Assembly: GCF_000828515.1 (NCBI RefSeq)
Contig: NZ_AP010872.1
Location: 221,001 to 285,000, forward strand
DNA length: 64,000 nt
Source of the DNA: Candidatus Ishikawaella capsulata Mpkobe
Lineage (GTDB): Bacteria > Pseudomonadota > Gammaproteobacteria > Enterobacterales > Enterobacteriaceae
Direction of reading: 5' to 3'
Made by a program: the position numbers and the translations under genes. Shown piece by piece: positions 21,398-31,697 of this stretch. Each line of letters begins with the position of its first letter. Within the stretch, counting starts at the first letter, position 1. Under the pieces are notes generated by a model that did not search any database, was not told the origin of the DNA, and saw nothing but the letters and a program-made list of their open reading frames with translations.

Positions 21398-23614
21398 TTA
21401 TATAAAGTTACCAAAATGAAACTCAACCCTGTGGGTTTTATCTCCTTTAAAGAATACTAGTGGGTGTATAAAAGCAAGGGTTATTAAACCTATTGGTGAT
21501 TTGCACTGTAATTGCAATCCTGTTGACACTCGATATTTGTACATGCTAGCAAAATTTGGAATGTTACTTTTTATACTCTCATGAGTATTTTTCCAATTAC
21601 TATCCCATATAGTACCTGCATCTATGAATATGGATGTTCTAAATATATCTCTAAATTTATCCGGCATATATGGAATAGGAAATAAAGCTTCTAAAGTAAA
21701 GCTTGCCATAGCATTACCTCCAGATTCTTTATTAGAATTATATAGAGGATATGGCATACTATCTGCGTGTTTATATCGATAAATCATTTTAGGACCCAAT
21801 AGCATATTAAATCCTCGCGGTGCACCATGATCATAATGCATAAAATAATGCTCATAAAAGGGAGCTTCCTGACCTTTTATTCCTTGCAGATAACCTATTC
21901 TTGTACTAGCTAATAAACTAATTAGATATTTTTTACTTAAAGGAAAATAATGTTTAAAAGTTAAATTTATTTTTCTATACGAATTATCTGACAGTGGAAG
22001 AGTGATTGTATGATCTAAATTGACATAATTACCTGTGAAAGGAAATCCAGTATTGTTTAGATTACTAAACGTAATACTATTATACAATTTGAAATCATTC
22101 ATTAATAAATTATTTTTGATGGGTTTCTTTCTTAAAGTAGCTAAATAACGCAATGATGCTATATCATTGGGAATATTAGATAATATATTACGAAAATAAT
22201 TACCGCCAATACTAAATACAATGTTTTTAGAAATTGGAATACACAATCTCAAATCACCAGCCATTCTTGTGTCCCAAAAAGGGCTTGAAAATTTCATAAG
22301 TGTTTCAGTAGAGTGATATTGCCATACGTGTCTAAAATTTATATTTGTATTATTTAATAAATGGGGGTTATTCCATAAAAATATAAGTAAATGCTTACTA
22401 ATCTCAAGCATCATATTTCTACCTGTACCCATAAAGTTTGTATCGGTTATTTGTATTGATGTTTTTGGATTAGACGACAGTATATTATGTTTTAAACTCA
22501 CCCTCTTCATTATTGATTCTTTTACCTGATATGTAATATCTATTTTATTCGATGATTTTGATACTCGTTTTATGAGTGGGGTTACATTATATATTAAATT
22601 GCTATTTATTAAACTAAACATATCTTGTAGAATTAAATCACTATTTATCACAGTTTTTTCTGATTGCTTTATTTCTTTTCTTAAAGTTGAATCTTTGGTA
22701 TAACTATTACCTGCGAATTCTATTTTATTGACATAGCATTGTTTACCCGGTCGAATGTATAGTCTTATTTCTACTGTTTTATTTTTACGATTAATAAATA
22801 TTTGCTTACTTATATTGGCATATATATAACCATATATTGCTAAAATATGTTTAATCTTTTTTGCTATTTTTATAATCTTAAAGAGCTTATATGTTTCTCC
22901 TGGTTGAGGTATCCCTGTAATATTATGAAAAATATTTTCTAATTTATCTCCATATAATTCATTTGATGATTTATTTAATAGATTCTCATTATCAAAAAAT
23001 ACCTTACCAATTTTATATGGCTCACCTTCAAATATATTTATATGTATATCAATATCTTTTTTGTCTGGTGTTATAGTTGCTTCAGGATCATAAACTTGAC
23101 TTTCTAAATATCCATGATTATAGTAAAAAAAATGTAACTTCTGCTTATCTCTAATTAATGTATTAGTGTTAAATTGTACATCTGGAGATTTAACAAACCA
23201 ATGTTTTCTATTTAACTTAAATTTACTAATAAGTTTTTTCCAATAATATTTATTAGTTCCAGTGATATTGACTTCTCTAATATTTGTAGTAAAATTATTA
23301 CCCATATTAAAATTAATTAATTTTAATATGGGTAAATTAGTTAATTTTTCAAATTTAGTATATATATCAGATTTATATTTACTTACATTAAAAAAAAAAT
23401 TTCTTATTGATATTTTTGTTGCCTTAAGTGTAAAATAGTTTAGTAAACCATATTGTTGTAGGCCTATAATATGAAAGTTTTTCGAGATAATTGGATCTTT
23501 AAAAGTATTATTATTATTAATAGATACTATAGGATACTCTTTGTATTTTTTATTACATAAAAAAATAGTACTATTACATAACAATGCTAATACTAAAAAA
23601 TACTTTCTAATCAT
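21398..23614 (-). CDS. bamA: Outer membrane assembly factor BamA, shortened and divergent
   Basis: Central beta-barrel of the machine that inserts outer membrane proteins. The protein has 738 residues (E. coli 810). A hydrophobic N-terminal segment (about 1-20) suggests a signal peptide, though the cleavage site is unclear. The first POTRA domains are hard to recognise. From about residue 150 the pattern YYNHGYLESQVYDPEATITP...KKDIDI, INIFEGEPYKIGKVFFDN matches POTRA3. The barrel is clear, with the loop-6 RGF motif (GAPRGFNMLLGPK) and FIDAGTIWDSNW. The last strand ends FHFGNFI, whereas E. coli ends in Trp, so the C-terminal beta-signal is altered. It lies downstream of rseP as usual. The fabZ side has lost skp and lpxD. 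Confidence 0.93.
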   Translation of the reverse strand: MIRKYFLVLALLCNSTIFLCNKKYKEYPIVSINNNNTFKDPIISKNFHIIGLQQYGLLNYFTLKATKISIRNFFFNVSKYKSDIYTKFEKLTNLPILKLINFNMGNNFTTNIREVNITGTNKYYWKKLISKFKLNRKHWFVKSPDVQFNTNTLIRDKQKLHFFYYNHGYLESQVYDPEATITPDKKDIDIHINIFEGEPYKIGKVFFDNENLLNKSSNELYGDKLENIFHNITGIPQPGETYKLFKIIKIAKKIKHILAIYGYIYANISKQIFINRKNKTVEIRLYIRPGKQCYVNKIEFAGNSYTKDSTLRKEIKQSEKTVINSDLILQDMFSLINSNLIYNVTPLIKRVSKSSNKIDITYQVKESIMKRVSLKHNILSSNPKTSIQITDTNFMGTGRNMMLEISKHLLIFLWNNPHLLNNTNINFRHVWQYHSTETLMKFSSPFWDTRMAGDLRLCIPISKNIVFSIGGNYFRNILSNIPNDIASLRYLATLRKKPIKNNLLMNDFKLYNSITFSNLNNTGFPFTGNYVNLDHTITLPLSDNSYRKINLTFKHYFPLSKKYLISLLASTRIGYLQGIKGQEAPFYEHYFMHYDHGAPRGFNMLLGPKMIYRYKHADSMPYPLYNSNKESGGNAMASFTLEALFPIPYMPDKFRDIFRTSIFIDAGTIWDSNWKNTHESIKSNIPNFASMYKYRVSTGLQLQCKSPIGLITLAFIHPLVFFKGDKTHRVEFHFGNFI
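23298..23335. repeat. Perfect 38-bp palindrome inside bamA
   Basis: The 19 bases from 23298 (TTACCCATATTAAAATTAA) are followed directly by their exact reverse complement. It lies in the POTRA-coding part of bamA and encodes LPILKLINFNMGN. RNA from either strand could fold on it. Confidence 0.9.
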
Positions 23615-23645
23615 TATTATATCTAATCAACTCATTTCGTTTTTA

Positions 23646-24992
23646 TTATTTTAAAATATGTAATAAATCATTATAAAATATTAATAATATTAATAAAAGT
23701 AAAACAATTGAACTAATGTGATAACTGATATTATATATTTCTTCAGATAATGGTTTTCCAATTATTATTTCTATAAATAAGAATAACAAATGTCCGCCAT
23801 CTAAAATAGGCAAAGGAAACATATTCATTATAGCTAAATTGATGCTAATTAAAGATAAAAACATTAAATAGGATATCAGTCCATGTTTTGCGGCATTAGC
23901 AGCGTTTTCGACTATAGATATAGGACCACTTAAATAGGTTATTTTCATTTGTCCTGTAAGGATTTTTATTAAAGCAGATATCGTTAATTCAATTAATTGA
24001 AAAATTTTTTTTACAGATAATTCTATCAGTTTTATAGGATTATGATATTTAATTATTTTGTAGGTATTAGATAATACAGCTACTTTAGATGAAAAACCTA
24101 TTAAACATTTATTTTGGTAAATCTCTGGTATGAATTTAAGCTGTAATATAAGACCTTGTCTGTTAACCTTAAGAACAAAAATTCTACCAGGATAACTGTG
24201 TAATAGATTTAAATAATCTTGCCCATTACTAACCGGTTTATTATCTATTGCAATAATTTTATCTCCAATATGCAAGCCAGCTTTACTAGCAGGAGTATAT
24301 GGTTCTACTGCAACTATGATATTTTCAATATTTATATGTTTAGGAATTATGCCTATTGCTAGAAGTGGATCATATTTTACATGAGGATTAAATTGTAGAG
24401 TTTTTAAATTAATTTGCCTTATCTGAATATTATTATCGTTTAAGGATGATAATTTAATAATTACTTTCTTACCTGTTTTATTTAGTAATGTTCTTGTAAC
24501 TTCATCCCAGTCAGAAATTTTTACATCATCAATATACTTAACTTCCATATTTGGCTGTATCTGAGCCTCTGCAGCTAGAGATTTTGTTAATACATCACCA
24601 ATTACAGGTTTAAAATTAGGTATACCAATAAACAAAACTATACAATAAACAGTGATTGCAAAAATTATATTTGCAATAGGACCAGCGGCAAAAATTGTAG
24701 CTTTTTGCCATATTTTTTTTGAATTAAAAGTTTTATGTAGCATTGGCACAGGTACATCGTCTGTACGCGTATCTAACATTTTCACATAACCACCGAAAGG
24801 AATCAAAGCAATAATATATTCTGTACCTTTTTTATCCAAGTACTTCCAAATGGTCTTACCAAAACCAATAGAGAAAGATTGTACTTGCACACCACATAAA
24901 CGAGCTGCAAAAAAATGTCCTCCTTCATGAACAGTTATTAAGGTTGCAAATGTGATGATAAAAGTTATGAAAATTATTATTAAATTCAACAT
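23646..24992 (-). CDS. rseP: Site-2 intramembrane protease RseP
   Basis: Inner-membrane zinc protease that cleaves anti-sigma factor RseA and leftover signal peptides. From the ATG at 24992 the protein has 448 residues (E. coli 450) and the HEGGH zinc motif falls at residues 22-26, exactly the E. coli position. GAGG stands 9 bases before this ATG. An upstream in-frame start at 25007 overlaps the cdsA relic. Two PDZ regions (for example PASKAGLHIGDKIIAIDNKP) and the second metal-site motif NMFPLPILDGGHL are present, with membrane helices at both ends. It sits between cdsA and bamA as in E. coli. Confidence 0.96.
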   Translation of the reverse strand: MLNLIIIFITFIITFATLITVHEGGHFFAARLCGVQVQSFSIGFGKTIWKYLDKKGTEYIIALIPFGGYVKMLDTRTDDVPVPMLHKTFNSKKIWQKATIFAAGPIANIIFAITVYCIVLFIGIPNFKPVIGDVLTKSLAAEAQIQPNMEVKYIDDVKISDWDEVTRTLLNKTGKKVIIKLSSLNDNNIQIRQINLKTLQFNPHVKYDPLLAIGIIPKHINIENIIVAVEPYTPASKAGLHIGDKIIAIDNKPVSNGQDYLNLLHSYPGRIFVLKVNRQGLILQLKFIPEIYQNKCLIGFSSKVAVLSNTYKIIKYHNPIKLIELSVKKIFQLIELTISALIKILTGQMKITYLSGPISIVENAANAAKHGLISYLMFLSLISINLAIMNMFPLPILDGGHLLFLFIEIIIGKPLSEEIYNISYHISSIVLLLLILLIFYNDLLHILK

Positions 24993-25003
24993 TTCACATG
25001 TCC

Positions 25004-25768
25004 TCATATTATATGAGATACAAGAATAAATGGAAATACAGTAATTGCAACTATTAAACTATAGATGCGATCTAATATACCTTTATGACCGGATATTGTA
25101 TTTATGTCCTTGATACCTACTTCCCGTTTAAAGATATTTTTAGTAATATCTGCTAAAATAGTAAATAAATTTACAGTGATTGTATAAATAACTAAGGTAA
25201 TTGAGGATATACCAAGAAGCACAAAAATTACATTTATCCATGCGATTATCATTGATAAAATATTGCCAATCATATATGCTACTGAATCTAATCCACAAAC
25301 TCTAAACATCACAAAAAGTAACCAAAAAGCTCAAGTGTAATGATTAGTTTGAGAGTAGTTGTGATGTTATTAAGATATGACTAGAATAAAATGCAACAAA
25401 TATTAATAAAAAACATAGTTTTATGTATAATGAATTTCACTATATATTTGCTTAATTTAGATAAAAACTATTGATAATAGGGTCTGGGTCTATACCAACC
25501 ATAAAAGTATAATTACTAAAAATAGCAAAATTTAATTTTCAATACAACATACTATATTGATCAGATAAAAAGCTAAAAACCTATATAAACCAGCTAAGAA
25601 AAGTTTTATTTTATTTGATTGTAGTTGCAGTAACTGCCTTTCTTACCAGGAAGTAACAGTACACAAAATCACAGTAAATAATGTAAATACAATATATGGT
25701 AATAAGAATAATACACTTACCACTAATGGAATCAAAACTAAAGTACTCATAACATATATTCTTAACAT
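25004..25768 (-). pseudogene. cdsA: cdsA relic (CDP-diacylglycerol synthase)
   Basis: In E. coli CdsA (285 residues) makes CDP-diacylglycerol, the precursor of all phospholipids. Here the ATG at 25768 overlaps the end of uppS, the native arrangement, and reads MLRIYVMSTLVLIPLVVSVL, clearly CdsA, but hits TAA after Ser-Trp about 40 codons in. The middle is decayed. A 102-codon open frame at the end (25312-25004) keeps GLDSVAYMIGN and FKREVGIKD, but lacks about 25 residues between them and reads GHKGILDRIYS where E. coli has GHGGILDRIDS, losing a conserved Asp. Stops, deletion and the motif change together mark a pseudogene. Confidence 0.9.
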
Positions 25769-26532
25769 GTAGTGCTCCCTACTTTAGTAAAGTTTATTCC
25801 AGAGCTACCGAAGCGTCTTTCTCGTAAATAAAAATCATTTATGGCATTTTCAAATATACTTTCATTAAAATCTGGCCAAAAGACATCAGTAAACCAAAAT
25901 TCTGAATAAGCAATCTGCCATAATAGAAAGTTACTTATTCTATATTCTCCACCTGTTCTTATTAACAAATCTACAGGAGCTAAGTCTTGCAAGCAAAGTT
26001 CATTAGCTAAGGTTTGTTCTTCAATCTGTTGTGGAAATAGTAATCCAGCTTGTACTTTTTGAGCGATTTTTTTAGTCCCTTCGATGATATCCCATTGTCC
26101 ACTATAATTAATGGCAATATTTAGATTAATTCCTTTGTTGTTTTTGGTTGCATTTTCTGCTAATAAAATATTTCTTTGAAGATTTTTATTAAGAAAATTT
26201 ATATCACCAATAACTCGCAAACATATATTATATTTATGTAAATGTTTGAGTTCATATTCTATAGCCAACTCTAATAGTTGCATCAAAGAATTTATTTCTT
26301 GTATAGGACGTCTCCAGTTTTCTCTACTAAAGGCATATAATGTCAAACATTCAATTTTATGATCTAATGCAAAATGAACAGCTCGTTTAACTGATTCTAT
26401 TCCGGCTTTATGTCCAAATATTGGTAATTGACCTCGTTTTCTAGCCCAACGACTATTCCCATCCATAATAATAGCAACATGACGCAGTAATGCTTTTTTT
26501 TGATATGCAATTTTATCATGATTACAAGACAT
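25762..26532 (-). CDS. uppS: Undecaprenyl pyrophosphate synthase
   Basis: Builds the C55 lipid carrier for peptidoglycan from farnesyl and isopentenyl pyrophosphates. The protein has 256 residues (E. coli 253). The catalytic Asp is in IMDGNSRWARKRGQ, with FSRENWRRP and the C-terminal RTGGEYRISNFLLWQ pyrophosphate motif; all look intact. Its upstream neighbour dxr, the committed step of isopentenyl pyrophosphate synthesis, is only a relic, so precursors must come from elsewhere. Confidence 0.97.
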   Translation of the reverse strand: MSCNHDKIAYQKKALLRHVAIIMDGNSRWARKRGQLPIFGHKAGIESVKRAVHFALDHKIECLTLYAFSRENWRRPIQEINSLMQLLELAIEYELKHLHKYNICLRVIGDINFLNKNLQRNILLAENATKNNKGINLNIAINYSGQWDIIEGTKKIAQKVQAGLLFPQQIEEQTLANELCLQDLAPVDLLIRTGGEYRISNFLLWQIAYSEFWFTDVFWPDFNESIFENAINDFYLRERRFGSSGINFTKVGSTTC

Positions 26533-26889
26533 ACAAAATAACCAATTAGAGTTATGATAATTAATGTAATTTATTTAAGATATTTATAATGTATCATTAT
26601 TGGATAGCATATCAATATGCTAAATATATATTTTATTTATAAATATAGTTTTATTTTAGTTTATCTCTATGGTATCTAAAGTAAATAATATCTATAATTT
26701 ACGGTTATTAAATATAATTTGCGGTATGTACAGTTTGTACAAAAATATCACATATAACCATACATAAATTTACTTACTAGTAAATGTTAACTTAATATTG
26801 CTGTAATGACATTGAAGAATATATATCTATTTTGATTAATGAAGATTAATCACATGTTATGTGAAATAGAAATACAGTAAACTGCAAGC

Positions 26890-27180
26890 ATGCTCCATAG
26901 CAGGCTTACCATCAACTATAAATAATCCCTGTACTGCGATATGTTCAAGACCCTTATTCATCAATGAATCCATTGACCAATGAAGATGAACACAATCTGC
27001 TTAGGTATTATTTTAACTATATACTTGCAACAGTTGATCCATGTCATCTAGTGCTTCTATAAATGAATAACAGCAGGTAAGTTATTTTATTATACAGACA
27101 CTGTTTTTTCGGCTAGAATAGCTGCTAATTTATCTAACTACTGGTATTACTTAATCTACTTTAAATAAATACTCTTCAAT
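26890..27180 (-). pseudogene. dxr: dxr relic (DXP reductoisomerase)
   Basis: Between uppS and frr, where dxr stands in E. coli, one minus-strand frame reads HWSMDSLMNKGLEHIAVQGL, against [29 protein letters not shown] in E. coli Dxr; GRKISV is deleted. Upstream, KLAAILAEKTVSV matches LAAIRAGKTILLANKE. Stops and frameshifts separate the pieces and the rest of the 398-codon gene is gone. The flanks (26533-26890, 27180-27253) show nothing else. Confidence 0.8.
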
Positions 27181-27253
27181 TGCTAATTTGTTCATAAGCA
27201 TACTCATAGTAAATGATATAATTTATTTAATATACAAAATATTATTGATATAC

Positions 27254-27811
27254 TTAAATTCGCATCAGTTCTTTTTCTTTTTCATGCAAAATATCATCAA
27301 CCTTTTTGATGTACTTACTAGTCATTTTTTGAATTTCTTCTTGACATTGACGCTCTTCATCTTCAGTAATAATTTTATTTTTTAACAAATTTCTAATTTT
27401 GTCGTTTTCATCTCTTCTTATATTACGTACAGATATACGGCTATTTTCTGCTTCTGTACGAACTATTTTCATAAGTTTTTTTCTACGATCTTCAGTTAAA
27501 GGAGGTATGGGTATTCGAATATCATTCCCTATAACATTAGGATTTAAATCTAAATCAGAATTTCTAATTACTCGCTCAACAGCAGTTTTTATGGAATTAT
27601 CAAATAAACTAATTTTTAACGTATGTAAATCTTCTAGACTAATATTAGCTAATTTATTTAATGGGGTTAATATTCCATAATATTCTATTAATATATCTTT
27701 GATTAACAATGGAGAAGCTCTACCAGTTCTTATTTTAGAAATAGTTTTTTCAAAAGCTAAAATACATTTTTGCATACGAAAATCAGATTGTTTTTTTATA
27801 TTATTAATCAC
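27254..27811 (-). CDS. frr: Ribosome recycling factor
   Basis: Splits post-termination ribosomes together with EF-G. The 185 residues equal the E. coli protein. The N-terminal helix, the domain II segment ASPLLIKDILIEYYG, and NDIRIPIPPLTEDRRKKLMK are diagnostic. It follows pyrH in the rpsB-tsf-pyrH-frr order. Confidence 0.97.
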   Translation of the reverse strand: MINNIKKQSDFRMQKCILAFEKTISKIRTGRASPLLIKDILIEYYGILTPLNKLANISLEDLHTLKISLFDNSIKTAVERVIRNSDLDLNPNVIGNDIRIPIPPLTEDRRKKLMKIVRTEAENSRISVRNIRRDENDKIRNLLKNKIITEDEERQCQEEIQKMTSKYIKKVDDILHEKEKELMRI

Positions 27812-27914
27812 ATGTAATCCTTTAATTATCTAGATATACTCTGTTTCGGATACTTCTCAAGAAAATTAATTTTTAAATATAGGATATATATTATACAATA
27901 TATCCAACCCATTT

Positions 27915-28628
27915 TTAATGGGAAATTAATGTACCTTCTGTTTTACCCATAACGATTCTAATTAAAGCTCCTGATTTATTCATATTAAAAACATGGATAG
28001 GTAATTGATGATCTCTAGCTAATGTAAAGGCTGCTAAATCCATTATTTTAAGTTCTTTTTGTAAAATATCTTTATAATTTAAAGTATTATATAATACTGC
28101 TTTTGGATATATTATAGGGTCTGCTGAGTAAACTCCATCTACTTTTGTGGCTTTTATTACAATATTAGCATTTATTTCAATAGCACGTAAACAAGCAGCG
28201 GAATCAGTAGTAAAAAATGGATTACCAGTACCAGCTGCAAAAATTACTACTTTATTAGCACGGAGTAAACTAATTGCTTTTGTCCAGCTGTAGTTATCAC
28301 AAATACCATTTAATGGTATAGCTGACATTAATCGTGCATTAACTTGTATACGTTGAAGAGAATCTCTTATTGCTAGACCATTTATCACAGTAGCTAACAT
28401 ACCAATGTGATCTGCTACTACACGATTCATGCCAATATTAGCTAAACTAGCTCCACGAAAAATATTACCACCACCAATAACCACTGCTACTTGTACTTTT
28501 AAATTGCTGAGTTCTTTTATTTCTTTAGCGATAATATTCAGTTTCTGTTCATCTATTCCAAAATTATTCGCTCCTTGTAAACCTTCTCCACTCAACTTTA
28601 ATAATATACGTTGATAAATAGGTTTCAC
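27915..28628 (-). CDS. pyrH: Uridylate kinase
   Basis: Phosphorylates UMP to UDP. The protein has 237 residues (E. coli 241). The N-terminal KLSGEGLQG, the [15 protein letters not shown] nucleotide loop, [20 protein letters not shown] and the end region [13 protein letters not shown] are all present. It lies between tsf and frr, as in most bacteria. Confidence 0.97.
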   Translation of the reverse strand: MKPIYQRILLKLSGEGLQGANNFGIDEQKLNIIAKEIKELSNLKVQVAVVIGGGNIFRGASLANIGMNRVVADHIGMLATVINGLAIRDSLQRIQVNARLMSAIPLNGICDNYSWTKAISLLRANKVVIFAAGTGNPFFTTDSAACLRAIEINANIVIKATKVDGVYSADPIIYPKAVLYNTLNYKDILQKELKIMDLAAFTLARDHQLPIHVFNMNKSGALIRIVMGKTEGTLISH

Positions 28629-28785
28629 TATATATCTCCAAAATATTGCTATTAAAAATAATAAATGTGATAATAAAAATTATTCCCCTATAATAGAGGA
28701 TTAATAATAATACCATTAAAATCAGACTAAAACAGCTATATGTTTCTTCAGAAAATTTAGATACGTAAGCAACTTATGGATTATT

Positions 28786-29583
28786 TTAAATCGCCTCTCC
28801 TAATTCAAACCGAAAAAATTTTTTTACTGTGGCTTGTTCTTCTCTTAAAATATGACCAACAGTTTTGGTATTATCAAAAATAAATTTTTGATTAACTAAA
28901 GAAATTTCATCTGTAAATTTTTTCATTTTTCCTTCAATAATTTTATTTTCAATTTCAATAGATTTGTTCTTTTGTAACACCAGTTCCCGTTGAATTTGAT
29001 ATTCACGTTCAATGATTTTAGCAGGAATGTCTTTATTACTAATATAATCTGGTTTACTGGCTGCAATATGCATAGCAATCTGTTTGATAAAATTTGGTTT
29101 GGCATTAATAGCTGATATTAACACACCAATGCGACTTCCATGAATATAAAAACCTATATGGTCTTCTTGCAAAAAAACCATTCTACGAATAACAATATTT
29201 TCTTTAAATTGACTCATTAATAATGAAAGTTTGTCCTCATATTTTTGTTGAAGTACTTCTATAGATAAAATATTTTGTTTGTTTGCTGTATGTAAAACTT
29301 CTTTACAAAATGTTAAAAAGATCTCATCTCTGGATACAAAGTCAGTTTCACAATTTATTTCAATCATAATGCCTTTGTTATCTTTAACTTCAATAAGAAT
29401 ACAACCTTCTTTAGCTATTCTGATGGATTTTTTTGCTACTTGTGTTTTTCCTGCTTTACGCATATTATCAATAGCAATTTCTATGTTACCATTTGATTGA
29501 AGTAAAGCTTTTTTGCATTCCATGATACCAGAGCCAGTAAGTTCTCTTAATTCTTTAATTAAAGATGCGCTAACATTATTCAT
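28786..29583 (-). CDS. tsf: Elongation factor Ts
   Basis: Guanine nucleotide exchange factor for EF-Tu. The protein has 265 residues (E. coli 283), slightly shortened in the core and coiled-coil part. The N-terminal motif IKELRELTGSGIMECKKAL and the EF-Tu contact segment ETDFVSRDEIF are clear. Same strand as rpsB, 88 bp downstream. Confidence 0.97.
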   Translation of the reverse strand: MNNVSASLIKELRELTGSGIMECKKALLQSNGNIEIAIDNMRKAGKTQVAKKSIRIAKEGCILIEVKDNKGIMIEINCETDFVSRDEIFLTFCKEVLHTANKQNILSIEVLQQKYEDKLSLLMSQFKENIVIRRMVFLQEDHIGFYIHGSRIGVLISAINAKPNFIKQIAMHIAASKPDYISNKDIPAKIIEREYQIQRELVLQKNKSIEIENKIIEGKMKKFTDEISLVNQKFIFDNTKTVGHILREEQATVKKFFRFELGEAI

Positions 29584-29671
29584 ATTAAGTGGCCTTATTT
29601 TTCGTCACCCCTATTAACATAATATTATCTCTAAAGGGTTATGAATCATTACTTTTACTAAAAATGGGTGT

Positions 29672-30382
29672 TTATGTTGTTTCAGAAGATTCTTGTGCTA
29701 TATAATTTTTATTATTTCCAATAACACTTTTAATGATGGAAAGATAAAAATTGATTGAACGCATGGCATCATCATTTCCTGGAATAATGAAATTAATACC
29801 ATCTGGATTTGAATTAGTATCTACTATAGCAAAAACTGGAATACCTAAATGATTAGCTTCTTGCACTGCTATATGTTCATGACTAGCATCTATGACGAAT
29901 AATGCATCGGGTAATCCTCCCATGTCTTTTATTCCACCTAAACTTTTTTGTAATTTAGACAGTTCGCGGGCCCGTATGATAGCTTCTTTTTTAGTTAATT
30001 GTAGAAATGTGCCGTCTTTACTTTGTATTTCCAATTCTTTAAGTCTTTTAATAGATTGACGCACTGTTTTCCAGTTAGTTAGCATACCTCCTAACCATCT
30101 ATGAGTTACGAAAAATTGTTTACATATTATAGCTGTTTCTTCTACTGCTGCACTAGCTGATTTTTTGGTACCTACGAATAAAATTTTACCGTCATGGGAA
30201 ACAATTTTTTTTAATTCAGTTAATGCTAATTTAAACATTAATACCGTTTTTTCAAGATCAATAATATGAATTTTGTTGTATACACCAAAGATGAATGGTT
30301 GCATCTTTGGATGCCAGTAACGTTTTTGATGACCAAAGTGTACACCAGCTTTTAGCATATCTCGCATAGAAATAGTTAACAT
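29672..30382 (-). CDS. rpsB: 30S ribosomal protein S2
   Basis: Small-subunit ribosomal protein. The protein has 236 residues (E. coli 241). It contains [19 protein letters not shown] at the start, [32 protein letters not shown] and the signature [20 protein letters not shown]. First gene of rpsB-tsf-pyrH-frr. In E. coli the rpsB leader is a feedback target of S2; I cannot confirm that fold here. Confidence 0.98.
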   Translation of the reverse strand: MLTISMRDMLKAGVHFGHQKRYWHPKMQPFIFGVYNKIHIIDLEKTVLMFKLALTELKKIVSHDGKILFVGTKKSASAAVEETAIICKQFFVTHRWLGGMLTNWKTVRQSIKRLKELEIQSKDGTFLQLTKKEAIIRARELSKLQKSLGGIKDMGGLPDALFVIDASHEHIAVQEANHLGIPVFAIVDTNSNPDGINFIIPGNDDAMRSINFYLSIIKSVIGNNKNYIAQESSETT

Positions 30383-30855
30383 ATATTACCTCTGATAATA
30401 GCTTCATTTGGTTAATTGTTCATGTAGGTGCATGTTTTATAGGTAGCTAATTTGAACATCAGCTATAAATTATATTCATACAGAATCATAAATAAAACTT
30501 ACAGTACCACAACTACGAAACTATGTAAAATATTAATATTTAAAATGTTATTTTATAAAATCTAATTTAATTACCAAATAACTATTAAATTTTTACAAAT
30601 AAAATGTATATCTAATATTATATATATAGCAATATATATTGCTACATTATATGAAAAACTCAATTTTGAAATAAATATTCACTTAAATAGTAAAATGTAT
30701 GTTACATTATAATGTATATATATATTATATGTGGTATAAATTATCATATTTAGAATAGAATATTCCTAAATTGCTAATTTTATTAAAATATATCTAATGG
30801 GATTTTTATAACTAATATATCTGTGCTATTTCGCATTGCGAATTTAGGAAAAATT
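30383..30855. promoter_or_regulatory. Divergent rpsB/dapD control region
   Basis: AT-rich spacer between two genes reading outward, so both promoters should lie here. In E. coli map and glnD lie between dapD and rpsB; I see no relic of either. An 18-bp perfect palindrome (TAGCAATAT/ATATTGCTA) lies at 30627-30644 and could be a protein-binding site or chance AT symmetry. Confidence 0.4.
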
Positions 30856-31680
30856 ATGCAACAATTAAAGAGTACTATTGAGTCTGCTTTCGAACATCTG
30901 GATAAAATTACACCAAATAATACCGATCCTGTAACTTATAATGCTGTTAATCAAGTAATGGTGTTATTGGATAAAGGTATCCTACGTGTTGCCGAAAAGA
31001 TCGGTAGGAAGTGGATAACACATCAATGGTTAAAAAAAGCTGTATTGCTATCTTTTCGCGTTAATGATAATCTGGTTATGGCAGGTTCTGAAACAAGATT
31101 TTTTGATAAAATACCTATGAAGTTTTCGGAATATGATGATATTCGCTTTAAAACAGAAAAAATTAGAGTTGTTCCTCCCGCCGCTGTGCGTAAAGGAGCA
31201 TTTATTGGACGTAATACAGTATTAATGCCTTCATATATTAATATAGGTGCATATGTTGATGAAGGTAGTATGATTGATACATGGTCTACCGTAGGTTCTT
31301 GTGCTCAAATAGGTAAAAATGTTCATTTATCTGGAGGTGTAGGTATAGGAGGAGTACTAGAACCAATCCAAAATAATCCTACCATTATTGAAGATAATTG
31401 TTTTATTGGTGCACGATCGGAGATCGTAGAGGGTGTAATCGTCGAAGAAGGTTCAGTCATTTCTATGGGAGTATATATTAGTCAGAGTACCAAAATTTAT
31501 GACCGTGAAACAGACGAAATTTACTATGGACGTATACCGGCAGGTTCTGTCGTTATTCCTGGCAATATACCGGCTAAAAATGGCAAATATAGTTTATACT
31601 GCGCAATAATTGTAAAAAAAGTTGACAAAGACACAAATAAAAAAATCAGTATCAATGAGTTGCTGAGAATAATCGATTAA
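30856..31680 (+). CDS. dapD: Tetrahydrodipicolinate N-succinyltransferase
   Basis: Step of the diaminopimelate/lysine route, needed for peptidoglycan. From the ATG at 30856, preceded by TAGGAAAAATT, the protein has 274 residues, the E. coli length, and starts [18 protein letters not shown] as in E. coli. An in-frame GTG at 30823 would add 11 residues. The left-handed beta-helix hexapeptide repeats run from about 105 to 235 ([34 protein letters not shown]). Retention of this step fits retained MreB, UppS and Min proteins. Confidence 0.97.
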   Translation: MQQLKSTIESAFEHLDKITPNNTDPVTYNAVNQVMVLLDKGILRVAEKIGRKWITHQWLKKAVLLSFRVNDNLVMAGSETRFFDKIPMKFSEYDDIRFKTEKIRVVPPAAVRKGAFIGRNTVLMPSYINIGAYVDEGSMIDTWSTVGSCAQIGKNVHLSGGVGIGGVLEPIQNNPTIIEDNCFIGARSEIVEGVIVEEGSVISMGVYISQSTKIYDRETDEIYYGRIPAGSVVIPGNIPAKNGKYSLYCAIIVKKVDKDTNKKISINELLRIID

Positions 31681-31697
31681 GCATAAACAGCTAATAT

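Noticed and set aside
25004-25312. A short functional CdsA of 102 residues
   Set aside because: The N-terminal membrane domain is separated by stops, the stretch between GLDSVAYM and FKREVGIKD is deleted, and a conserved Asp is lost.
27188-27385. Plus-strand open frame of 65 hydrophobic codons near frr
   Set aside because: It overlaps frr antisense and has AT-rich low-complexity composition, with no independent support.
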